A stretch of 64,000 nt of DNA from Calycina herbarum (Eukaryota; Ascomycota; Leotiomycetes; Helotiales; Pezizellaceae). The notes beneath the pieces are model-generated. The model ran no database searches. It saw only the letters and a program-made list of their open reading frames with translations, and had not been told where the DNA came from. Shown here piece after piece: positions 22,253-32,586 of this stretch. The position numbers were made by a program, and so were the translations under genes. Location: NCBI GenBank assembly GCA_001414485.1, contig LLEY01000208.1, positions 1-64,000 on the forward strand, read 5' to 3'. The stretch's first letter is position 1, and every line of letters starts with the position of its first letter.

Positions 22253-24319
22253 ATGCGTGTCGTTACTGCTGCAAGCGCCGCCGCCTTTTTGGCAGGCCAA
22301 ATCCTTGGTCACCCTTCCTCAATTCCACCTCTCAATGGTGTCAGCCGAAGATCGGTCGACTTGAACAGCTTCCGTCTCGACACTGCCACCGAATACACCA
22401 ACACTGCTGACGCAGACGCACTTCCGGTTGCCAAACTCTCCAGAAGAGCCGATTATCTAGAAACTGCAGCTGCACTTGTAAAGAAAATTGTGCCCAATGC
22501 TGAGTTCAGAATCGCCGGAGACCACTACGTTGGAGACAATGGTATTGCCCATGTCAATCTTAAACAGACCGTTCACGGTCTTGATATTGATAACGCCGAT
22601 TTCAACGTCAACGTACGTTCTCCGTTCATTTTTTTTTGTTGGCATAATATCTGACATATGACCCTTAGATTGCAAAAGACGGTTCTGTCTTCTCTTTCGG
22701 AAACTCCTTCTTTACCGGAGAGATCCCCGCCGACAGCCCATTGGTGAAGCGTGATCAGATTGACCCTGTTGCTGCTTTACAGGGAGCATCAAATGTTTTG
22801 GATTTGTCCATCACCGCAATTGGCGCTACTGCCAAGCCAGAGGAGCCCCTTGAGCATTACGAGATTGAAGGCGCTACTGGCACCGTTTCCGCTCCAAAAG
22901 CACGTCTGCAGTACATCCAAACTCCCGAGAAGACCTTGTCTTTGGTCTGGAGAGTCGAGACCGATATTGACAGCGATTGGATTCTTTCATATGTGGATGC
23001 AACGGATGCTACAAAGATCCATGCTATTGTCAACTACGTTGCCGAGGCTTCTTACCAAGTCTAGTGAGTTCGTCCCATACGCTTTAAAGACCATTTCTAA
23101 CCATATCATAGTCCATGGGGAACCAATGACCCTAACAAGGGTGGACGTAGTCTTCAGACTAACCCATCAGACGCATCAGCTTCAGAATTCACATGGCAAA
23201 GTGATGGAACTACCACTTATACCACCACTAGAGGTAACAATGCTATCGCTCAAGCAAACTACGAGGGTGACACTTCTTATCTCAACGATTATCGCCCAAC
23301 TGCAACTGGGGCAAACTTCGTCTACGATTTCGTTCCATCGCCAACAAACTACAAGACCTACTCAAATGCATCTGTTACCCAACTCTTCTACACCGCAAAC
23401 ACCTACCACGATCTTCTCTACAAACTCGGGTTTACCGAGAAGGCCGGTAACTTTGAGACCAACATCAATGGACAAGGTGGAATCGGTGCTGATGAGGTGA
23501 TTCTCAATGCTCAAGATGGCTCAGGTACCAACAACGCCAACTTTGCCACCCCAGTCGATGGACAAAAGCCAAGAATGAGAATGTTCATGTGGACCTACTC
23601 CACACCAAACCGTGATTGCTCTTTTGATGCCGGTGTCATTATCCACGAATATACCCACGGACTTTCCACCAGATTGACAGGTGGTCCAGCAAACTCCAAC
23701 TGCTTGAATGTCCTCGAAGCTGGTGGAATGGGAGAGGGATGGGGAGATTTCTTTGCTATCGCTATCCACCTCAAGACCACCGACACCAGAGCCACAAACT
23801 ACCCGCTCGGAGATTGGGTATACAACAACCCCGCGGGTATCAGAGCTTACCTATTCTCAACCAGTTTGACCACCAACCCACTTACCTACAAGAGCGCCAA
23901 CAGCTTGAACGAAGTCCACGCCATTGGAACACTTTGGGCTACTGTCTTGTACGAGGTTGTCTGGAACCTTATTGATAAATATGGCATCACCGCCACCAAA
24001 TTCCCTGTCTTCTCCAACGGTATCCCAACTGACGGAAGATTCTTGGCAATGAAGTTGGTTGTCGACGGAATGGCACTGTAAGTTTCCTCATGTACCCATC
24101 TGATTACTTTATAATAATTTTCCTCATAGACAACCTTGCTCCCCAACCTTTATCCAAGCTCGTGATGCCATCATTGATGCTGATAAAGCACTCACCGGCG
24201 GTGTGAATGCTTGCGAACTCTGGAAAGCTTTTGCCAAGCGTGGTGTTGGAAGTGGAGCCAGCAGAGGAGGAAGCACCAGCAGAGTTGAGAGCTTCGTCAT
24301 TCCATCTGGTGTCTGCTAG
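22253..24319 (+). CDS. mep: Extracellular metalloproteinase, fungalysin family (peptidase M36)
   Basis: Secreted zinc endopeptidase that degrades elastin- and collagen-like proteins. Four exons keep phase: 22253-22612, 22669-23063, 23112-24077, 24130-24319; 636 residues, the usual length. Residues 1-19 are a signal peptide ([19 protein letters not shown]). An FTP-type propeptide follows (about 50-245), which inhibits the enzyme until cleaved. The mature domain starts near YPWGTNDP. The zinc site is HEYTHG (two His ligands and catalytic Glu), and [10 protein letters not shown] supplies the third ligand Glu; both are complete. The C-terminus ([22 protein letters not shown]) is typical. The gene stands alone with its own TATA-like box. 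In plant and animal pathogens these enzymes attack host proteins and chitinases (known of the family). Confidence 0.97.
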
Positions 24320-25364
24320 AGTGTTTGTTCATGAATTTATGAACGAGTCAGGAGAGTATGGAGTTTCTTTAGTAGTAATTTCTTGTGTATATTCAATTCA
24401 TTGTATATATTGATAATAAGTTTTACGTTGTAATCTCATGCCTTGATTGATACCGTTTTACGGGATGCAACTTTTGATAAAATCATATCAGCTTGCATTC
24501 TAGTTCCAGGGCTACTGTTGAAGTCTTGCCCCATGAGTGGTTACAGCAGAGGGATGCCAGCTTCAAACATAACACGGGCTGTAGGGCTGTAATATCTTTG
24601 TAAGACTTGATAGATTTTCAAGCGCGGAGTCCTCCTGGTCCCTTGGAAGAGAATTTTTGAGAAGAAAAGTGGGCGTTTGTGATTAAGCGAGGGAAGAAGT
24701 GTTTGGACAGCACTTTTCACTCAGAAGAATTGCGACTGACTTATAAGAAGAAAACTTTGATGAAGAGTCTCTTAGCCTTGATATTTATCTTGGAATTGAG
24801 AAGCAATGTCGTCAGACAACGTAATTTCCCGCGAAAACTTTGTTTGACGAATCAAAATAGTGAATTTTTGCATTTGAAGAATTCTAGTTTACATTGTGTT
24901 CACTCATCTGAACTTTCTTTAAGACCGATTCATTTATGACGTAAATTACAGTTTCATAAGTCTGTTACTTCGTCGGCATCTTTTCGAGAAAGGGTTGACT
25001 CTCCCATTGAGTGGCTACACAAAATGAAGAGGTTATACCATCTTTGGCGTAAGCTACTGGTCTCAAGGTCATAGGAGGAGGATACAACTTGAATAGCCAC
25101 CCACAAGACTCCACAACTCTTTTCGTAATTCCGCTTGGCTCCTTCCCAGTTGCCGAAATCGGCACACAACTCCAACCTGAACACCCGCCCCGCCCGAGCC
25201 TCTCGCCGAATCACCTGACCAGCTCCCTTTGATAGATTATAAAATTTGGACAATCCAACTTTTCCCCAAACTCTTTCAGCCAATTTCAACCAACAAAGTT
25301 TGCGACAACACAATCTCCTTCCATTTGCATAACAAACACAAGATAGCAGACGCATACAGCAACC
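24320..25364. other. Intergenic region, 1.0 kb
   Basis: It holds the 3' flank of the fungalysin gene and the promoter of the next gene, with TATAAAA at 25238. No gene is recognised; short frames on both strands are not protein-like. Confidence 0.5.
25238..25244 (+). promoter_or_regulatory. TATA box of the small secreted protein gene
   Basis: TATAAAA, 127 bp before the ATG at 25365. Confidence 0.55.
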
Positions 25365-26479
25365 ATGAACTTGTTTCTCACCATCGCATGCCTTCTTGGC
25401 GCTTTCAGCTTGGTAAAAGACTTTCTCAATCTTGCTTCTTGATATGCTCCCTAACCAAACTTGCTCCAGGTCATCGCTGCACCGGCTGCAGTTGATGAGG
25501 TTGTCGACATGGCTACTCAACTTCCCTACCCTATCTCCGATCTCAAATTTGTTGGTAACATTGGAGGATATGATGTCCAACTTAACGGTACCATTGAGGT
25601 GAGGTTTTCGGTTCAACTCAACATCACTTCACCTTTGACACTTGGTAGGAAGTCTACGCCCAGGTCCAGAACGAACACCCCGATCTTGACATCAAGGCAA
25701 CCTTGGCATCGACCGCTAGTACTCTCGGGTCTCGCGACACTGACGCTGCTCTCAATCGAGTATGTTTTTCACATTTCAATGGGACCACAATAGAAAGTTG
25801 ACAAACAGTAGCTTCCACCCCTCTGCACTGAACGTTTTGGTCACGCTGATTCCCATTATATTGCTCAAGGCATCAACTATCTGAGTGAGTCGATCTGGCT
25901 GACAACGTGGATTGTTCTAATGTTTACCAGGAGGCCAAGGTACATGCTTTGTTGGTGGCAGAGCATGTTCTCGTATTTCCTGCTCGTACAGCTCTGCAAT
26001 ATTCCTTTGCAACGAGTAAGCAACTTTTCCCCTTGTTCCCCTTTTTAAACTCCTATCCTTAGTGGGCGGGGGTAAGTTTTATCCTTACACATGCTCTCGG
26101 CTCCTGAATTATACGAGAAAAACATATGCTAATTTGTTGCAGCGTAAGCAGAAATAGGCTCTCGGTTCTTATTCTTTTGTCTCTCTTCTAATTCTCAGCT
26201 AGAACGACAACGCAATTGCTCCATCGTGTCCTTATTTGGCCGATTATGCACAAGCAATCGTCAATGATTGCTCAACATGGATTGGTGGCGCACAACGAAG
26301 TGGAGGACAGGTAAGCCAATTTCTCAAGTAACTTCTTACTGTACCAGAGACTTCAAACCCCCTTCCGGTTATTCTCAAATCAACACTTTTTAAGCACAGG
26401 TTTCAACCGCTGACAAGTTGGGAACTAGGATTTCGACACCGATCGCTACAACGTTTACGTCGGCATTAGCGGCTGCTAG
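25365..26479 (+). CDS. Small secreted cysteine-rich protein
   Basis: Best model, 201 residues: exons 25365-25412, 25470-25598, 25649-25759, 25812-25884, 25931-26015, a single base at 26143, 26203-26310, 26429-26479. Residues 1-20 are a signal peptide (MNLFLTIACLLGAFSLVIAA). The C-terminal half has the pattern GTCFVGGRACSRISCSYSS, then APSCPYLADYAQAIVNDC and DFDTDRYNVYVGISGC; about nine cysteines suggest disulfides. I recall similar ascomycete secreted proteins with a terminal DFDTD-NV motif, but no function. The splice sites around 26016-26202 are unusual (see findings): an optional 9-base exon at 26063-26071 is also in frame. It follows the fungalysin gene and has its own TATA box. It could be an effector candidate; that is inference. 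Confidence 0.75.
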
Positions 26480-27012
26480 ATATCAATTGCCTACATTGAA
26501 ATTGGATTTCGTGGGAAATCGGAGATCAGAGATCGAACTGATTCCTTTGAGTCTTTTCGAGTAGAATCGGTGGGGTTGGCAAGAATTGAGAATAGATTTT
26601 CGAGGAGCGGTGCAGATTGTGGTTTCGAAAACTCCTAGACAAATAACGAGTCACGAGCGTAGGCTTTACAGAATAAAATCGAGTTTAAGAGTTTTATCAA
26701 AACATGGATATTGATCTCGTGAAAGCCTATTGAAAACTATTCAGAGACTTTCAAAGAGTATGGATAGAAAGGAGAGTAAGTATCTCGGGACATTCTAGAA
26801 TGGTAGACATAGCTTAGTACATTCACTTTTTAACCAGTAAACTAACTTTCGTCATACACATTTGCCACTCTCGAACGGAAGGAAGTTATCCCCTAAATTA
26901 TAGAAGTTCATTCACTCACTAAAAGATTTCTGCCTCTATTTAAATAAAATCGAATCTCACTGTCCTAGACTTCGTTTTCAACATAACAATCCCCAGAAAA
27001 ATATATTCGAAT
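26480..27012. other. Intergenic region, 0.5 kb
   Basis: AT-rich promoter and terminator sequence without a gene. Confidence 0.45.
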
Positions 27013-27984
27013 ATGTCAGGCAGCAACAATACCCAAGAATGGGAAGCCGCCTGGAATGCTAGCAATAGTACAAATAACCGAGGCAGGAGTCGATCAAGAA
27101 GCAATTTTAACAACCAGAATGTCGAAGTTTCCACGATGCCTTCTCGCATCGACCAAAGAATCTCTAGTCGCTCAAGAGTCAACCAACCTCCACAAGGCTC
27201 CATGTTACCTTTTGGTCTCGATAATGGAGCTTCCAGAAGTAGAAGTCTCTCACGAAACGGTTTTGCGAACCAGAATGCACAAAGCACCATGCTGCCCCCT
27301 CGTATTAACCAAGGAAACAGTAGCAAGTATCATACGTATCAAGGGTCTGTATTACCTTCACGAATTGATAACCGTGGTTCGAGTAGTACCAGTCATCATT
27401 GGTACCATCAGTCACAGCAATACCCCGGAGCAGCCCCTGGTGTTTCCTTTATGAATCCAAGACTCGATCAACAACCACGAGGACCAAATAATTCCTTTCT
27501 CCAATCAAATCTTGACCACCAATCACAGCAATACCAATACCCTAGACCTGGGGAGGTCTCTGTTATGAATCCACGACTCGACCAACGGCCACGAGGAGTA
27601 AATAATTCATTTCTCCAATCGAATCTCGACCGTAGCATGGCAGCTCGACAAACCAGGATCAACTCCCTCCCACCAGACGAGAAACAAAAACAAGACGAGT
27701 GGGCGTTGCAGTACTTGGCGATGAGTGGGTCTTGTGTCGCTGGGTATGCGTGGGTTAGAGTGGACGAACCAGGAAAAACACCAGGATATAGATGCATGGG
27801 ATTCAATCATTTCGTCTCGGATGAGTTGATTGCAGAAGGTAAGGGTGGGCACTTCGAAAGGTCAAGAAAGGATGAAAGCGTTTGGAAATTAAAGTATCCA
27901 AGTCCCGGGAAGATGGAACGAGACGCGGTACGTGGGCAGAAGATCGGAGATTTAATGAGAGACCTACCCTCTTCGAGGAGGTAG
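27013..27984 (+). CDS. Hypothetical S/N/Q/R-rich protein with 38-residue repeats
   Basis: Single exon, 323 residues, not recognised. Residues 1-210 are low-complexity and probably disordered, with SR dipeptides near the start (RGRSRSRSNF) and recurring MxP-R-(I/L)D-(Q/N) phrases. Two copies of a 38-residue unit built on MNPRLDQ-PRG-NNSFLQSNLD begin at about 27450 and 27564. Residues 225-323 look folded: ALQYLAMSGSCVAGYAWVRV, then GYRCMGFNHFVSDELIAEGK and a basic end. No signal peptide. The SR/RGR-type head suggests RNA or nucleic acid contact, but this is inference only. Confidence 0.75.
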   Translation: MSGSNNTQEWEAAWNASNSTNNRGRSRSRSNFNNQNVEVSTMPSRIDQRISSRSRVNQPPQGSMLPFGLDNGASRSRSLSRNGFANQNAQSTMLPPRINQGNSSKYHTYQGSVLPSRIDNRGSSSTSHHWYHQSQQYPGAAPGVSFMNPRLDQQPRGPNNSFLQSNLDHQSQQYQYPRPGEVSVMNPRLDQRPRGVNNSFLQSNLDRSMAARQTRINSLPPDEKQKQDEWALQYLAMSGSCVAGYAWVRVDEPGKTPGYRCMGFNHFVSDELIAEGKGGHFERSRKDESVWKLKYPSPGKMERDAVRGQKIGDLMRDLPSSRR

Positions 27985-28635
27985 GATATGGGGAATAGGA
28001 ATATAATCCAATTAGAGACGGGTGCCTCTCTGTATTGTACTCGCACGCATGATTTCCATAAAAACATCTCTATGCTGTCGGAACTTCAAATTTGTGAGTG
28101 ACGTGTTACAAATTGTCGAGCAAAGAACTACTTCACATTCGAAAGGGACAATTTCAAGCGATCTCATGTGGATCGGCGGATAAATTCCCCATTAAAATGG
28201 CACGTATCACGTGTTATCAAATTTCCCCCATGCCTAGTTATAGAAGATTAACTTGATTCAGCAGCGACGAGAACATCGAGACAAAAATCCCCTCCTCCAA
28301 AGTCTAAGAAGTTCTCAAAGCAAAACCTACTTACGAAAGATGTAGGGGGAAAGAGGCAAGAAGAACGATATGTGCTCACCTGATACTCGCACCGTGAACA
28401 GGGCAGTTGTCAATCCCGCGTTCAAGTTCAACGGATGGGCTCTGCAAACTTAAGAGTGACGTAAAATTGCTGAATATTATACACGTAAGACGGACAAGCT
28501 ATAAAGCCCAGTCATTCATCCATAACGCACCCCCATCGGACCTCGCCCACACATTTAACCCACAGAACATAGCAACTTGAGCTCAGACAGAAGAAACAGA
28601 GAACTGAGGCCCCAACGCACCCAGAATGTTCAAAA
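27985..28635. other. Intergenic region between convergent genes
   Basis: Shared 3' region of the plus-strand gene at 27013 and the minus-strand gene ending at 28636. No gene recognised. Confidence 0.45.
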
Positions 28636-31329
28636 TCAAACTTTCCTTTTAGAAGGAACCGGCAGGTGTGAAGAAAATTGCAATTTTGCCTCTGCTTTGG
28701 AATGCTGCTTTTCTTTAGCACTGACCTGTGTGACAGAGGGATCCGATTTTTCCGACTCCACGAGAGATAAAATCGAGTTGAAAGCTAATTCGAAATCCAA
28801 AGACCCGGGTGGAGATGAATGTTCCGTTGGAGGAGAAGAGTCTGTTGGATGAGAAGAACCCGTTGAAGGAGAAGGCTCCATTCGTGGTAAAGACGCAGAT
28901 TGATGGTCATGCTCCTCTAGCTCTCTGAGGAGTTGTTCTCCAGCGTTCCCAGATTCCCCAGTTTCCTCGTCGGATTTCAAGGAATGGGCCGAAGGAATGG
29001 AAACGTTTTCGATCCCGGTCTCATCCATGTTGCCATGGCTTCTATACTTCGACGCGTCAATCTTCAGGGCGTAGGCTTGCACCCTTTCCCATGCCTCGGT
29101 ATCGGGAACAAAATAGTTGAAAAATAAGAGTGTTGTATCATCATCCGTGGAATCTTGTACCATGGTGTAATAATACTCCAGCTTCCTTTTTCTGTATTCC
29201 CCTTTGCTGTAGTTGGCTCGATTCAGTTGCTTGGGGTACTGGAACCTTTCCCTCAAATCGATCTCTATTCTCAGAGAGCTCTCTAAGAACAATTAGCGTA
29301 GCTTTTTCTTCAATTCGAAGGTATCATACCCTTCCGAGGATCTAGGAGCGTGAATCGTTGATCGCCAGGATGTTCGAGAGAGACAGTCAAATTCTCGTAA
29401 AAGAAGAGATCATCATCCAAGCTCTCTACAACACGAATTCGAAGAATTTCCGGATCATCTGGGGTCAAGTCTCCCGTCATGGGATCACCCTATCTAAGTC
29501 AACCAATGAAGTCGAGTCGTTTTGAAGTGACATATCACTTTTATGAACCAATCATTTACTGGTTCTTGAAATTCCCATTTTTTGGAGTTTTTTGTTTTCC
29601 ACCCTCACAGCTTCTGGGTTGATGAGCAGCATTGATTTTTCTTCTTCATCCGGGGCGTTGCAACTGCCAGGTTTGAGGCATGAAATCTTGTAAGGAATTG
29701 CACAACTCCACCTGCTGACTTTGCATGGTGTCCATACGGTGTTGGTACGGCTTTCATCGTACGCACCCCAAAGAACGCATTTCTTTCTAACACTCAGTCA
29801 GCTGAATTAATCTCAGAAAATGTTTCAATCGCCACGCTCACGAACCTCTTGCTACATTGACAACAATTTCCTTGGAGAATAACCCGGAGATGCTTTCCGA
29901 CAAATACACGAAATTGCTGGCTCCTCCGCCCATATGAAGCGCCTGGCCACGGGTTAGTATAGCTGTTCTCCAACTTTTCTAAAAGAAGTTACCAGAGGTG
30001 CCTTGTAACCCATGGCTGTAAGTCTCGACTTTATGTCTTTGACTGCGGCGACCACGGCTTCCAGAGCTGCCTGAAACGGCTGCTTCAATTCGTCTCTGTA
30101 GATCATTAGCCAAGACCACATCTGCCACAAAGATACTCAGCATGCTCTGTTATTTGCAAAATGAATCTTCCATCGCGTGATGGTATCGTCAGCGCTCTCT
30201 TGCCTGGCACCTTGGAATTGAAAAAATGCGTCTTCTTTCTGAACTGACTATCTGCGGATTGTATCATGCCAAGTATATCTTCAGCAGAGTGGCCTCTTTC
30301 TGATAATTTTGGCCACAGCTGTTCTCCAAATCGTCTTGCACTGGTCTCAAAACCATGACTAAGACCTGGGTCCAAATTAGCAAAACTAGCATGGCAGGGG
30401 GGTGGACGGGGGCATCAACTCAGTGACTGGAGAACATGCTTCAGCCCAAATGATTCCTTGCCATGTTCGTTCAATGCCGAGACTACCTGACTTGTGGAGA
30501 GGTCCTTATCCGTCAGCGAAGCATTTTCAAAGGGAAAAATTACGAACAATGGTGCCGGCCCCCCAGTCTAGGGTTATAAATATTGCGCCCATCTACACTA
30601 CAACATTAGCAGCTTCTGGTAGTAAAAAAGGTGGGATCTGACCCCAAAATCTGTCCAATCTCTCATGCCACCACCTTCCAGCCAAGAGCGAGCCATGCTG
30701 TCCGATTCTGGGAGCATGGTGAGCGAGTGTAAATTGTATTCGTCTGCAGCCTGCTGAAAAACTGCGTACTCGTGCTTTGACCAGCCGGATGGCATTGTCA
30801 TTACGAGGGAGACGCATGTAATGTTGAATGACTGGGAGGTACCGAGTTTTCGGACAAAATATCCCGTCTTCGGGTTGAACAAAAAATCGAGAGTCGCGGT
30901 AAAGAAGTCGAAGGCGAATTTCTTGATTCCTAACCCGTTTTGGCTGCCAAAAATGTAAGCAGATTTGAATTCAAGCTCGTCTTGGTATTCATTTGGGACT
31001 CCATTCTCGTGAAGGCCTGGCTTCCAATACTCCACCAATCGGTTGAATTCAAATTCCTCCCCAACCTCCAACTTTTCTTGATCAACTTCTGCTCCCCATA
31101 AAAACATCCTTCCCCCCATGTTCAGTTCATCTCGACGACGCTCTGAAGGGTAGTACATTTTAGTTGAAGCAAGAGAGCCATTGTCAATCCCATGATCGCC
31201 CCAACTTTCGATCTCTTGGCGACGGTCAGTGTCCCCCATACAATATACTCCACCCATTCGTGCTGTACCGAGGTCAAGGACGACGGTCGTTTCCATTGGA
31301 GAGTCTTTTCCAAGGTCGTGGAGAGGCAT
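28636..31329 (-). CDS. Hsp70/actin-like ATPase family protein, multi-exon
   Basis: Actin-fold ATPase resembling fungal HSPA12-type Hsp70 relatives. Exon 1 (31329-30643) has the phosphate-1 motif VVLDLGTARMGGVYC and later LVMTMPSGWSKHEY. A 50 bp intron joins it in phase to exon 2 (from 30592), with the phosphate-2 motif ITLDWGAGTIV. Further exons include GKRALTIPSRDGRFILQITE, then EDELKQPFQAALEAVVAAVKD-like sequence, the adenosine motif LHMGGGASNFVYL (after an intron ending near 29950), and WFIK joined by a 49 bp intron to GDPMTGDLTPDD (29489-29330). The last exon is 29282-28636, with an S/P/T-rich tail. I could not close the frame at about 30550-30350 and 29600-29800, so the gene may hold more small introns or be damaged. 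The phosphate motifs are divergent from canonical Hsp70. Confidence 0.65.
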
Positions 31330-32586
31330 CCTGTCGGCTTTTTGTTGTCGCGAGGATGTGAGGAAACCCCAGATGGATAGATGATTTGGCCCTGAAAAAT
31401 CGGAGAGTCTTGCTAGCTAGGGCAATCTGGAGAAGCAATGATAGGCTGCAAAAGTTTGACTGAATAACAGGTTTTCATGAGTGATTGAGTCCCTTGTGAG
31501 AGGAAGTTATATTATTAAAAAGCGAAAAGTCAAGTTCAGGCTGAAAACCGTGGTGCCAAATCGAGGCTTTCCGCGGACTGTAGGTATGTAGCCTGGAAGC
31601 CAGGATGATATCCGATCATATCTCATATCTAGATTTAGTTACAACAAATCAATTGTTGGTTGCTCGATTCGTTCACAACTGCAGGCAAGAATGCACTGCA
31701 AACGAAAGGAGGCTAACAAGGGACTAGGTAGTTGCGTCCACCCATCCAATCTTACTACCGGGTACCAAAAATACCCAGAGGTGTAGTTTTGAAAACAAAA
31801 TTCAACCGTAAGTATTTTGATTCGAAATACAGATCGTTTTGAAACTTTTCATATGCTATGAAATAAGCTATTGTCGTCGAGAAATTAAGGGGGAACAATA
31901 CATTGAGCGGAAGAAGAATTTTGGCATGTAGGGGCACGGGAAGATGCACACGGATACTCAATAAATGGAATTCAGCTGGAATCGGGTAATGGAATATTAA
32001 TCAATCTAATAATTGACAAGTAGTCTTGGAAATTAAATGGCACCTAGTCACGTATATTGTATCATTAATGACTTGTTTCGCGGAAGCTAACGGGCATGGC
32101 GTTTCTAGATAAGGCTCTATTGAATTCAAGGGAGCCATGCAGCTTTGTTGTGAGTCATACTTTGTATTGAAGTCAAAGAGAAGAATACCCAATTTGTGTG
32201 GACGTTTCGATCATGCGCCTGTTGTCGTGTTGGCTTTGGTTTATCGGCTCGCATACCAGTCACTTTCTCGCACTTTTTGTTTCTTTTTCTAACAAAACCC
32301 CACTGCCTCTTCGTCTTGTCCTTCTATCGCATTATTGCCTCTCTTGTCAGACAACAAAAACCAAAAGGAGACCAGTCAATTTGCGAAAATACAGACCAAG
32401 CTGGGTGCTGAGGTAACTGGAAATTTGGTGCTCTTCAGTGGCTCACAGGAGGCTGACATGGTATTCTAGCTCGAATCACATTTCACTCCAACACCTTCGT
32501 CTCGTTCCCCAGTATTGCATGACAAATATCAGGTTGGGAACGCCTTGGGAATCTATGTTACGCTGGTAAATCACATAACAACACCA
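31330..32586. other. Intergenic region between divergent genes, 1.25 kb
   Basis: Lies between the starts of the Hsp70-like gene (-) and the Zn2Cys6-type gene (+), so it should hold both promoters. Short open frames at 31755-32416 are not convincing. Confidence 0.45.
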
